Origin: Nemertoderma westbladi
Taxonomy: Eukaryota; Xenacoelomorpha; Nemertodermatida; Nemertodermatidae
DNA: 64,000 nt
Direction of reading: 5' to 3'
Assembly (NCBI GenBank): GCA_032718475.1
Contig: JAUCBJ010005630.1
Span: forward strand, 24,286-88,285
Below are positions 11,933-22,814 of this stretch, piece by piece; positions within the stretch are counted from its first letter, which is position 1, and each line of letters begins with the position of its first letter. A model generated the notes under the pieces. It searched no databases. It saw only the letters and a program-made list of their open reading frames with translations, and had not been told where the DNA came from. Both the position numbers and the translations under genes were made by a program.

Positions 11933-13112
11933 GCAACCTCACCAATATCCACACGGGAAGCTAATGGTGAAATATAGTGTAACTGTAAGTAGTAATATAA
12001 CAATATGTGTATCCATATAACCAAAGAAGGGGAAAGGTTTGGCAGTTGAACATTAATCAGCTGATCCAAACGCTGGACCAATCAGAGCCTCTGAATCTGG
12101 AAAGGCTGGTGTTAGAGATATTGGTTGAGGGTATTGCATCACATTGTCATTATTACAGTATTAGCCAGTTGTGCGAGCAGATTAGATAGGTGTAGTGCTG
12201 TAGTGAACTGGTGTGTACCGGTCGAGATGGTCAGGTCAATACGGTACCAAGTCAGCTAAGTATGGTGTAATATCTGTTAGTAAAGTTATAAATCGTAAAT
12301 CTATATTCTATCTATCTAATAAATCTAAGTTATAGATCACAATAATCAGTTTAGTTATCTATTATTCACTTTCAACAAACAAAATAGGCCTACATACCGG
12401 TACTACAGTACTATAGTCTACAGAAACATCGAACTCTTTTAACCTCAATAACTCTATGAACGATCCATACTAGCTGCCCGAGTACGATAGTTGCGCAATC
12501 CTACGCTTACGGTGCGCGCGCAAGCGCACAACTCGCTACCGTAACAAATATACAATCAGACAATTGGCTACAATCGCGTTGATTAATCCTATCCAGATGG
12601 ATTCATACCGTATAATCTCCAATGCAATGTATTAGTCATACTGTATATTGCCTTCTATTATGCGGCTATACATCATGTGTATGCTGCAGTACTGTAGCTG
12701 TGTATGGGTACTGTACCTCACCAAGTAGGAATTCCAACTATTTTTTCATATAAATTATTTGCTCTTTCCTGTTCATCGAAACCAATATCCGTAGATGTAA
12801 CGGCTTGTTTCTAAGGCACCTTTTTATTAGGAGAGTTTGTGTTGGTCTATCAGTCCGTTACTTTATTTCATAAAACACACCAATTATTTATTCATATAAG
12901 CCGCTCCATTTACTAACATTGCGCTACTTTGCTTCCACTAAGCTGCAGCTGGTATTTAATGTTTATTAGGTTGCGTTGTATATTGTTTAAGTATGGCGTG
13001 TTAGTGTCGTTATATTCATTCGCAGAATATTGTATTTTAGTGCGTGAAGTATTTTGTAAACTAAAAAACTAAAAATAACAAACTACTAACTAAAAAACTA
13101 GTGACGGTCACT
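11933..13112. promoter_or_regulatory. Intergenic DNA and presumed upstream region of the fibrinogen-domain gene
   Basis: No ORF with recognisable features. The last 60 bases before the ATG at 13113 are A-rich (repeats of ACTAAAAA), followed by GTGACGGTCACT directly before the ATG, an inverted repeat. No clear TATA element is at a convincing distance. The promoter assignment rests on position only. Confidence 0.3.
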
Positions 13113-15789
13113 ATGTTCAAGGAAACTCTTCTACTTTTGACTCTTGCAGCTCTTCTTGCTGCTGTGGAGTGTTTGGGAGAGAGCCCTGGGAACTCAACCG
13201 AATTGGTTGAAAGAGACAATGTAAGTTTGTTATTTAATGTAGAATCAATGTGTTTGTAGAGCCACTGAAGTTCTAACTACACTTACAATTAACTTTTGGA
13301 GTTTTACCAAAACCTGCTAATTGCGTTCTACTGTAAGTATGATTGGTGCCATTCAATATTCTGTTTGACTGTTTGCAAAATTTACTGTTGTAACCTCTTT
13401 GTTAAGCCAGCCTTTGTTAAATAAATATGTGAGTAAGCCTACCTACCGCCAAAAGATCCCCACTTGCTCCACCAAAGCCTTGTTAAATAAATGTGTGAGT
13501 AAGCCTACCTACCGCCAAAAGACCCCCACTTGCTCCACCAAAGCCTTGTTAAATAAATGTGTGAGTAAGCCTACCCACCGCCAAAAGACCCCCACTTGCT
13601 CCACCAAAGCCTTGTGAAATAAATGTGTGAGTAAGCCTACCAGCCTTATTAAATAAATGTGTGAGTAAGCCTACCTACCAGCCTTATTAAATAAATGTGT
13701 GAGTAAGCCTACCAGCCTTATTAAATAAATGTGTGAGTAAGCCTACCAGCCTTATTAACTAAATGTGTGAGTAAGCCTACCAGCCTTGTTAAATAAATGT
13801 TCGAGTAAGCCTACCAGCCTTATTAACTAAATGTGTTAGTAAGTCTACCAGCCTTGTTAAATAAATGTGTGAGTAAGCCTACCAACCTTATTAAATAAAT
13901 GTGTGAGTAAGCCTACCAACCTTGTTAAATAAATGTGTGAGTAAGCCTACCAGCCTTATTAACTAAATGTGTGAGTAAGCCTACCTACCGCCAAAAGAAC
14001 CCTACTTGCTCCACCAAAGCCTTGTTAAATAAATGTGTGAGTAAGCCTACCAGCCTTGTTAAATAAATGTGTGAGTAAGCCTACCTACCGCCAAAAGACG
14101 CCCACTTGCTCCACCAAAGCCTTATTAAATAAATGTGTGAGTAAGCCTACCAGCCTTATTAAATAAATGTGTGAGTAAGTCTACTAGCCTTGTTAAATAA
14201 ATGTGTGAGTAAGCCTACCAACCTTATTAAATAAATGTGTGAGTAAGTCTACCAGCCTTATTAAATAAATGTGTGAGTAAGCCTACCAGCCTTATTAAAT
14301 AAATGTGTGAGTAAGTCTACTAGCCTTGTTAAATAAATGTGTGAGTAAGCCTACCAGCCTTGTTAAATAAATGTGTGAGTAAGCCTACCAACCTTATTAA
14401 ATAAATGTGTGAGTAAGTCTACCAGCCTTATTAAATAAATGTGTGAGTAAGCCTACCAGCCTTGTTAAATAAATGTGTGAGTAAGCCTACCAGCCTTATT
14501 AAATAAATGTGTGAGTAAGCCTACCAACCTTATTAAATAAATGTGTGAGTAAGTCTACCAACCTTATTAAATAAATGTGTGAGTAAGTCTACCAGCCTTA
14601 TTAAATAAATGTGTGAGTAAGCCTACCAACCTTATTAAATAAATGTGTGAGTAAGTCTACCAGCCTTATTAAATAAATGTGTGAGTAAGCCTACCAGCCT
14701 TATTAAATAAATGTGTGAGTAAGTCTACTAGCCTTGTTAAATAAATGTGTGAGTAAGCCTACCAGCCTTGTTAAATAAATGTGTGAGTAAGCCTACCAAC
14801 CTTATTAAATAAATGTGTGAGTAAGCCTACCAACCTTATTAAATAAATGTGTGAGTAAGCCTACCAACCTTATTAAATAAATGTGTGAGTAAGCCTACCA
14901 GCCTTATTAAATAAATGTGTGATTAAGCCTACCAGCCTTATTAAATAAATGTGTGAGTAAGCCTACCAGCCTTATTAAATATATGTGTGAGTAAGCCTAC
15001 CAGCCTTATTAAATAAATGTGTGAGTAAGCCTACCTATGCAAAATTGCTTCGTATTTTTATCTAATGATGAAAGCTAAAATATTATCAAATAAATAGATA
15101 AATAATTTAAAGTTACGCAATAATTATTGTTTTAGGATAATGACCTAGAAGAAGTAGATCTGGCTACCACCCAAAGCATGTTAAACAAAAGAGGCGGAGA
15201 TCCGATAGAGTCGCTTCAGGACGGAATAAAGATTCAACAAAGAGTTGATGGATCTGTTGACTTTTACCGTAACTGGAACGAATACGTTAATGGATTTGGC
15301 AACCCGAATACCAATTTTTGGTTGGGATTGCGGAGGATCCACAGGTTGAGTAAAGGCGGGGTGAAGTTGAGAGTCGATTTGTGGTTCACTGGAAAGGGTT
15401 ATGAAGATCCCAATTACGGAGAGAGATTGAAGGATTACACCAACGAACACAAATTCGCGGTATACGACAACTTCTCTATCGGATCAGCTGCAACTAATTA
15501 TCGCCTAGATGTATCCGGTTACCATGGTACTGCTGGTGACTCATTGGCGTATCACAACGGTCAGCCATTCACTACCAAGGACCGCGATAATGACAGGAGT
15601 GACCCCTGGAACTGCGCCGTAGGCGGTACTGGGGCGTGGTGGTACAAAGAATGCGCGATCAGTAACTTGAACGGATTATACGGTGCGGGGTGGCGGGGTG
15701 GACCTTATTGGGTTGATAAAGGGCCTTATTGGTTACGTTTTACTGGATATAATCCGGTTTCTCGAGTTGAAATGAAGATTTACCTTTAG
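13113..15789 (+). CDS. Secreted fibrinogen C-terminal domain (FReD/ficolin-like) protein, two exons
   Basis: Exon 1 is 13113-13220, with donor GTAAGT at 13221. Exon 2 is 15136-15789, with an acceptor TTTTAG before it. The intron is phase 0 and the product about 253 residues. Residues 1-20 form a hydrophobic signal peptide. An acidic linker then leads to Lys-Arg at about residue 54, a possible propeptide cleavage site. The fibrinogen-like fold starts at about residue 67 (RVDGSVDFYRNW, NFWLGL, SNYRLDVSGYHGTAGDSL) and includes the calcium loop KDRDND, the NCAV...GAWWYKEC pair, SNLNGLY and the VEMKI end. The first subdomain, with the usual N-terminal Cys pair and GGWTV, is absent, so it is shorter than a typical FReD. 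Relatives are secreted lectin-like proteins that bind acetylated sugars in innate immunity or act in adhesion. The family is certain; the ligand is unknown. Confidence 0.9.
13405..15035 (+). repeat. 34-bp intronic minisatellite with longer variant units
   Basis: The main unit is 34 bp (CCTACCAGCCTTATTAAATA followed by AATGTGTGAGTAAG). Several longer units at 13434-13620 and near 13975-14125 add CGCCAAAAGACCCCCACTTG and adjoining bases. It fills nearly the whole intron of the fibrinogen-domain gene. Each unit holds AATAAA followed by GTGTGAGTAAG, that is, a poly(A) hexamer and a match to the 5' splice-site consensus GTGAGT, both in the sense orientation of the gene. Confidence 0.9.
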
Positions 15790-16625
15790 TAAAACTGTAA
15801 GTTTTATATAAAATTACTGAATAATTTCAATAGAGTAGCGTTGGAAACTAACTTTTATATTTAATTATAAAATTAATTTTTATTCTACTGAGTAAAACCA
15901 CTTGCCGCGGGTAGGAAACGCAATGTGTGAACAATTTAATATTAAAGATTTAATTTTATTTCACTAAATTCCTAATGACCTCCATCACCATATCCATGAA
16001 ATATTCTGCTATTTGGTTGCTTTAAGGTATTTCGTATAACATTTCTATATGGAAAATAAATAAACAATACGATATAATATATTTGGGTGAAAAGTTCCTG
16101 ATTAATATTACTGTAGTTCCTGAATAAATATGTTATCGTTTTATTTACTATGAAATTATTTACATTAACGTTTTTATTATTTATTTTGCAGTTTGAATTC
16201 CCAATGAGTTGTAGAAGAGATACTATGTACCTTGGCCTACAGTTCTAAAAGATTCATTAAACACAACTGCTATATGTTACCAGTTTACTGTATATGTTAT
16301 ATGGTTTGGTTATTGGTTTATGTTTGGTTAATATTTACAATATATTAATAAATTATAGTTGCAATGATTTAACTTTATTTACTTGACTTGATGTTGTAGA
16401 CCGGGGCCCGGTTGCATAAATGAACCTTAGCTAAGGCGCTGGTTCAACCCCCACCCCCCCCCGGTGACGTGCTTCCTATTTTTTCCATTTCTGAACATAA
16501 CCATTATTACAGTTGTATTAACAGCTCAACTTCAATTAATTTAAATATTAACACCATGCAGCAATACTCGAGCTGAATATTTATTTATTTGTACTTCCCT
16601 CCTGTTTCACTCTAACATACGGTAC
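15790..16625 (+). other. 3' region of the fibrinogen-domain gene, possible UTR intron
   Basis: Directly after the stop is CTGTAAGT (about 15796-15803) and a TTTTGCAG lies near 16185-16192, so the 3' UTR may be spliced. AATAAA-type hexamers occur near 16059 and 16347. A GGGGCCCGGTTGCATAAA word near 16402 resembles ends of small DNA transposons, but no partner end is seen. No other gene. Confidence 0.4.
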
Positions 16626-17515
16626 TTGAGGCCGGTAGGTCCGTTGTATGTGATCAACTCTTATGTGATACACATAGCATTAACATTGTGCATTAGCAAA
16701 TCGCAGTCTACTGTACAAGAGATTACCGGTGGTGTACCGCAAGGTAGTATATTAGGTCCTCTGCTTTTTGTATGCTATGTAAATGATATGATAAGTAGTA
16801 TAGATCCCGATTTTAAACTCATTTTATATGCCGACGACAGTGCTCTTATTTTCTCTCATAAAGACCCTATCCATATTTCCCAAAAGTTAAGTGCAGTTCT
16901 AGAATCCTGTAATGAGTGGTTGGTTGATAATAAGCTATCCATTCACTACGGAAGACTGAAAGTATTTTGTTTGGTTCCAAAAGAAAGTTAAAGAAGGTAA
17001 CTAAGTTTGAAGTCACTAGTAATGGACATAAGATTGAAAATAAAAAGGAAGTTAAATATTTAGGCGCCACATTGGATAACTGCTTATCAGGAGAAAGCAC
17101 AGTGAAAAATATTTTCTCGAAAGTTAACAGTAGGCTTAGGTTTCTATACAGAAATAAAAATAGTTTAATTACCGACTCCCGCAAGTTACTTTGCTCTTCT
17201 TTAATACAGTGTCACATGGACTATGCGTGTTCTTCTTGGTATGAAGGCTTAACCAAACAGCTTAAATGTAAATTACAAGTAGCTCAGAATAAAGTAGTAC
17301 GATTTATTAAAGACTACAAACCTAGGCACCACCTAACTCTAGATGACTTTTCTGAATCTGGACTACTTAACTTAGATAATAGAGTTAAGCAGCTACGCCT
17401 TAACCATGTGCATAAAGTGTATAATGGTAAATGTCCCAATTACCTAAAACAAAAATTCAACAGAGTACGCGATACACACTCTTACAGTACCAGAGCTAGT
17501 CAGCACTTTAAATAA
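16626..17515 (+). pseudogene. Jockey/CR1-type LINE reverse transcriptase, partial, frameshifted
   Basis: It starts within the RT palm: GGVPQGSILGPLLF, then YADDSALIF (active-site box YADD), then a frameshift near 16970-16990 into a second frame with KEVKYLGATLDNCLS, LLCSSLIQCHMDYACSSWY and QLRLNHVHKVYNG. The endonuclease and RT fingers are missing (5' truncation), and the frame ends at the TAA at 17513. It is a different LINE group from the (TAG)n family in this window. Confidence 0.85.
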
Positions 17516-17805
17516 ATAAACTTAATTTTTGTAAAATAAATTATTTTTAGGTCCGCGAAGCGAGACCTCTAGTATTCACTCCGTTTTTTCTGGTGTTGTT
17601 AATCATTTCTTGTTAGGTATTTTAGGTCTTGTTAGGACTTTGTATGGCTCCAGTTGCACAAGCAGAATACCCAAGGACCTGGTAAATCTAAGGTTGAGAG
17701 TAGGCTAGAGCTAAGGTCGCAAGGTGGGCAGCCTAATAGCATTGCTAGTAAAAAGGCTGCCCACCAGGGAGGGTGGATGGATATTTCAGAGGAAGGGGCG
17801 GGACA

Positions 17806-18046
17806 TGGATATAGTTAGATTAGAATAGGGTTAGATAGGATAGGGTTGGGATAGGATAGGGTAGTTTAGGATAGAAGGATAGGGTAGGACATGATATGAT
17901 AGGCTAGGATAGAGTAAGATAGGATAGGGTATGATAGGAGGATAGAGTTTAGGATAGGATAGGGTAGGGTAGTTTAGGATAGAAGGATAGGGTAGGACAT
18001 GATATGATAGGCTAGGATAGAGTAAGATATGATAGGCTAGGATAGA
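17806..18046. repeat. GATAG-type minisatellite, left part
   Basis: Short variable units built from GGATAG, GGGTAG and GATATGATAGGCTAG. It is interrupted at 18047 by a LINE, which itself holds LTR element 1. The same type of array resumes at 27421, so the two parts were one locus. Confidence 0.85.
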
Positions 18047-18378
18047 TCTACGCATGTCCTTAGATCATCATAATGACGATGGGGTGATGATAACTCCACC
18101 TACTGGCTCCAGAAGTCGAGGAAATCCTGCCGAGTACCTAACTGATCTAGACTTTGCTGATGACTTAGGAGTACTCTCAGAATCATTAGAGGGAGCCCAA
18201 CGGCTCCTCAGCTCATTAGAACATGCTGCTTCTAGTGTTGGTCTTTTTATTAACTCCAGAAAGACCAAAATTCTGACAGTTAACTTTGAAAGTCCTCAGC
18301 AAGTCTCTGATCGGATGAGCATAAGCTCAAAGGATGGTATGCTTGAGCATGTGGATGACTTCTGTTACCTGGGATCAT
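18047..18378 (+). mobile_element. LINE ((TAG)n family), 5' portion, split by LTR element 1
   Basis: Nearly identical to 2547-2872 (RT segment with LDFADDLGVLSESLEG). It is truncated at its 5' end in the GATAG array and stops at ATCAT (18374-18378), where the LTR element begins. It continues at 26813 in the same frame context (GGATCCGGAAGTCAGG). The LINE is bounded by taggataga at 18038-18046 and 27418-27426, a probable 9-bp duplication, though this is ambiguous because both the target and the tail are TAG/GATAG-rich. Confidence 0.9.
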
Positions 18379-19590
18379 TGTTCGCGCTTTTGAGACCTTT
18401 GGCAGTTTAACCCGCCAAATCTATATGTCTTCTAGGTTATAAATCGACTTTAGCCTATGACAAGTATTTGACACAAATAAATCCAACATTAGCCGAAGCC
18501 AGTCTATGCGCGACCATTCACCCGCTGGATATACCCGGGAGACTGGATTCGGATGCTTTAATTTGATTGCGGTGCAGGCCTACCGTACTATTCGATTGAT
18601 CGTTAATATAATTCCTGACAAATATCATTCACTTTCGGGAAATATTAGCAGTTCCTTTAGGACGTGGCGCTCTATCTATATAAACAGAGCTATGGCTTAC
18701 ACTAAACACAACGGAATGGATTATAAGTTACACATAAGGCGCATTCTTTAGGAGATGCTTTGTTACGTGGACAAGCACATACAGACTATTGCACACCGCT
18801 GCACACTGAATTGCCGATAGTCACTGATTTTAATCATATATAAAGAGAATAGCAACCGACATTTGTAGGGCCTATAAAATAGCATTCAATTCACTACAAA
18901 CCACGATAATATAAGCCACAATTGCTATAAGTAACCGTTCTCTCTAACCTTAGTGTATCAAGAAGTTCGGTGTTTCTGATCGTTTATCGTTATTCTCCAA
19001 ATAACAATATGTAAACAACTGATACAATTAATAACAAACAGTAAATAGCAGTAAATAATGTGCAATACAGCAGCAGGTACCGTACCGTACCGTTATGTGT
19101 TCTTAGTGTCTCGTACCGTGCCGGTCCTCCGGTCCTGTGCTGTCCAGTGGTAACAGTTATGTGATCTTATAATTAAAGACGTTCTAATGTTGGAATAATT
19201 CAGAAATATTCCACAGCCGATGTTTCTAGGCTCTGGAAAAACCAACACACTGAACCCTGTGAGCCGTTGCAGGTAGCTTTCAACACCAGAGGAAAAGCTC
19301 TCATTGGCAGAGTTCCATATTCCACCGATTCCACGAATGTCTAAATGCCGAACTATTCTGGTTTTTGCAGCCCTTAGCCAACACACAGGATGAATCACTC
19401 TGCTTGGTTGACCTTGCTCTGGTTGGTTGATCAAACAGAACAAAGAGGCCATACGTACAGCAAATCAGCCAATCAGCCAGTAGCTTTCATCCTTTGAGTT
19501 AGGGAGTTTTTCTTTAGAGTATTTGAGCGCATTGAGGGAAACTGGATTGCGAAGCAAAAGGGCCAGTTATATCCCACAAAAGCTTTTACA
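18379..19590 (-). repeat. 3' LTR of element 1
   Basis: 1,212 bp, complete with TG...CA ends. It is preceded in transcription order by a short purine-rich tract at 19591-19599. It holds a CTGATTGGCTGATTTGCTG motif (inverted CCAAT boxes) shared with the LTRs of element 2. The two families of LTR are homologous but clearly diverged. Confidence 0.92.
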
Positions 19591-19667
19591 CCGCTCCCAG
19601 AAAATGGGATTTAATTCTATAAAATATAAAAAATCACAGTTTCTAAAATATAAAAATACTCTAAACA

Positions 19668-21176
19668 GTTAGTCTTTCTTGCGTGGACGGCGTTTACGCA
19701 GTTTTTTAAAGCTAGCAAGAGTCCTTTTCTCTTTGGGGGGAGCCACTTTACTAGGAGGGCCATAACTCCTGGGTGAAGGGTGCAATATGATTGCATCAGA
19801 AGGTGTAGGATTATGGTCGGGGTATCCGCCGTTTCGATATGCTTCTCCTCGAGCTGATTTTCCTCCGCTCGTAGCTGGATACGTTCATCCAAAAACTCTC
19901 GCAGAGAATAGGGTCGTCCAAGTTTGATATCTTCTCAGAGATTCTGGACTTCCTGATCGAACTGAGATAAAGTTAATTCGTTTACCGCTTGGACCCGCTG
20001 CCGCAATTTACGTTTCTCTAAACAATTGTAGGTTCATTTTCCGATCTTTTGACGAATAGTGTCCAACGCGTCTCGTACAACTCTCTCCTCCGCCTCAGTG
20101 ACAGGTTGTATCGGGTAAGGGTTAAACGGCGATATTAAATGTCCGCGTCCCAATCCGGCTAGGTAGGATAGGCTAATATCTAGGAAGCCCACAACCGGGG
20201 TGCCACCGACTAATTGTTCAGGCAACACCAGATCTTTGAACAGTGAGTACAGCTCCGGAGGATCCGTCATACTAATAGGATCAAGAGCGTGAGGTCTCAC
20301 TAGGGAATGAGGAGGTCTGATCGAGTATTCCGGAACTCTGATCATCGGTTTATTTAAGGATCGTCTGAGTCGAACGAGCATAGGTGATATGTAAACAAAT
20401 TTCGCTCGAAACTCCCGCAAGTATAGCGAGTAAAACCGTGTTTAGTGCAACGTCTCCGTGGATGTTTAGGTCTTTCCGTTTGTTGGTTGGGTCTAGGACA
20501 TTCATCGCAATAATACCAAAGACGCACGTCTTGTAGGGGAAACGCGAGTGATCTTTCTCCAGCTTACAATATTCCTCCATCTGTTCGAAGCTATCCGGTA
20601 CAACAGGTAGCGGTCGATCGGCGGTAAGATACATCATAGTGGAATAGAGCCGTTTGAGTTCTACCATGCGGTCATGATGTATACCTTGAGGATATCGAGT
20701 TTCTAGATTCTGTTGACTGGTAATATCGAGATATGTTTCTCTCAAGAATTCCAGATATTTTGGTGAAGTCGCTGCGTTTATCCGGCCCCTCAACGTCTTC
20801 TCTTTCGAGTCGATTTCTAATAGAATTCTCATGTTCGATTCTCGGTTTATTGTTCCGCCTCCGCTGGGTATGATATATAAATAAAACCATTTCCCTTTTG
20901 GTGTCTATATCGTTCGTATCGTGTAGGTCGATAGGATGACCAGTAGTTAAGAAGTCCATATACGTACCATTTACGACGCGCACAGCGAGCGGTGAATTTT
21001 CTACAGTCCAACCCACGCGCAAGTTGCTCCCGGGACATTGGCGGTTAGATATAACGACCATCGTCCTCCGTAGCAGTTGGACCAGCGTCGCCGCGTATCA
21101 AGCTATCAATAAACGCTTGTAAAGGTAGAGAATATCGCTCCCTGATACCAAGATCATCTTCTATCAACTCAATCAT
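19668..21176 (-). pseudogene. Remnant of the BEL/Pao accessory frame (element 1)
   Basis: It starts at an ATG (21176) matching the accessory start in element 2 (MxELIEDDLG) and ends with the same KKD-stop at 19668-19670. Matching blocks include TYMDFLTTGHP, NSIRN, EEYCKLE, GVSSE, RSLNKPMIRVPEYS and LAGLGRGHL. Frameshifts, a TGA after RQKIGK and a deletion of about 2.7 kb (removing the region between EENQLEEKH and the C-terminal tail) make it non-functional. Its value is as an independent copy showing which parts of the accessory protein are conserved. Confidence 0.85.
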
Positions 21177-22814
21177 ATCTGCTATATAAGTTTATCCATA
21201 TTATAATGAGTTTATATTTAGGCGAGCGGGCGTCGCTGCCTACCCCTCTCTGCCCCCGGACAGTGCGAGATCCTCAGCGCTGGTGTACTTTCGCCGATGT
21301 GCCTATCGCCAACGTCGTAGCTGCACAACGACTACAACAACCAGCACGAGTCACTCCACCGTCCATCCCAAAGGCTTAGATATACTTCAGGTTCTTACTG
21401 GAGAGTTAGGGCTACTTTCACAATTGCGACTCGCTACTGTAAACACACCTTAGTAGTAACATTCACCTACAAACGCACAAATTCCACATAACTGTCACAA
21501 ATGGTACACATTCTATCACACATTCGGGTCATTTGTCCGTTAGTCAAGTGCCTTCCAGAATGTCACGTTGTTATTATGTATCCTTGGATACTAGCGGTGT
21601 GCTATTTATTCCGTATGCTATTCAATGAGCAAGCTTTTTATTGTTCTGTTAACTCGCTTCTAATTCTAGCGTGGTTGTTGCTATGGTGACATTATGGAAA
21701 GCTAGCGGTAGAATTAGGGTAATTCCCATGCATACAGATCTGGGATGCTATTTAATAGTAAGTCTTTAATGGTCAATATCATCTTTATATATGATTTTAT
21801 GAATTTTATCGGCTATTGACTCTATATTGGAGACTCTCGCACACTAATACACTTAAAAGGTGAATCTCCGCTCCCATGATCTATTAATTAATGGAATTTT
21901 GGGAATATTATAAATTGTATAAAATAACAATTTATCAAATTCATTAAAAGATGAATTTAAATTTATTCCCATAATTTTATTATTTAATATTAAATAGATA
22001 CAATTTTATTCCAGAAAAAGTCTGTGGACTGGGATCCTTGATTCTAGGGATTTGTCCTTTTAAGAGTATCGGTAAGTGCTACGATATCTTAATCGACTAG
22101 AATTTTAAAGGATCTGAAATTTGACAGATTTTATAAATATTAATAATTTATATTTAGGATGGGCACCGGTTTATTCCAGAACAAGTCTGGGGACGTTAAC
22201 CACTGATTCTAGAAATTTGTCTTTCAAGTATATCGGTGGGTGCCACGATATCTTAATCGACTAGAATTGCAGATGGTCAAAGGGTTTAACAGATTTATTT
22301 TGCGTTTTACGCTACTGTTAAAGGGACATCACGCTACTATATGTATTATTTAATATACGGTATGAGAGCAATATCGCACGAAGCAATGTCAGTGTGAAGA
22401 GGCAAGTCGTTTCCAAGGTCTACCCAGAGCTTGGTTTAGCCGAGACACGAGGATCTGAACTTTGCATTCCTAATACTCTGCTTACCAATAATACTTAAAT
22501 ATAGTAGGAGCTTTATTGTACTTTAATAAGTACGGATATTTCATCTTACTGTAGTCACGTATTTATAATATGATACGGACAGTAAGGAAAGAGAAAAATA
22601 ATTATTTCTCGCCGTCGCACTAAATATAATATACATAATTAACTAATAAACGCGAATATATTGCACTAATCTACTAAATAATCGCTAAAATAACATTCTA
22701 CTAAATAAAATTAAAGAAAACGATTATAATAAAATTACATAATAATACATACATAATATAAAATAATAAAAAAAATATATAAATAATATAGTCACACACC
22801 CGCTCCATATGTTG
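21177..22814 (-). promoter_or_regulatory. Conserved pol-accessory spacer (element 1)
   Basis: Non-coding and alignable with 43640-45258 of element 2 over its length. It contains two diverged copies of a segment with ATTAAGATATCG, near 22075-22290. Conservation in size and sequence between two subfamilies suggests a role in expression of the downstream frame (internal promoter, splice acceptor or similar), which is inference. Confidence 0.5.

Noticed and set aside
13399-13617. 72-codon ORF in the fibrinogen-gene intron
   Set aside because: It is a product of the longer minisatellite units and lies between two well-supported splice sites.
18506-18751. 81-codon ORF repeated at 25718
   Set aside because: It lies within the LTRs of element 1, is present twice because the LTRs are duplicated, and has no protein features.
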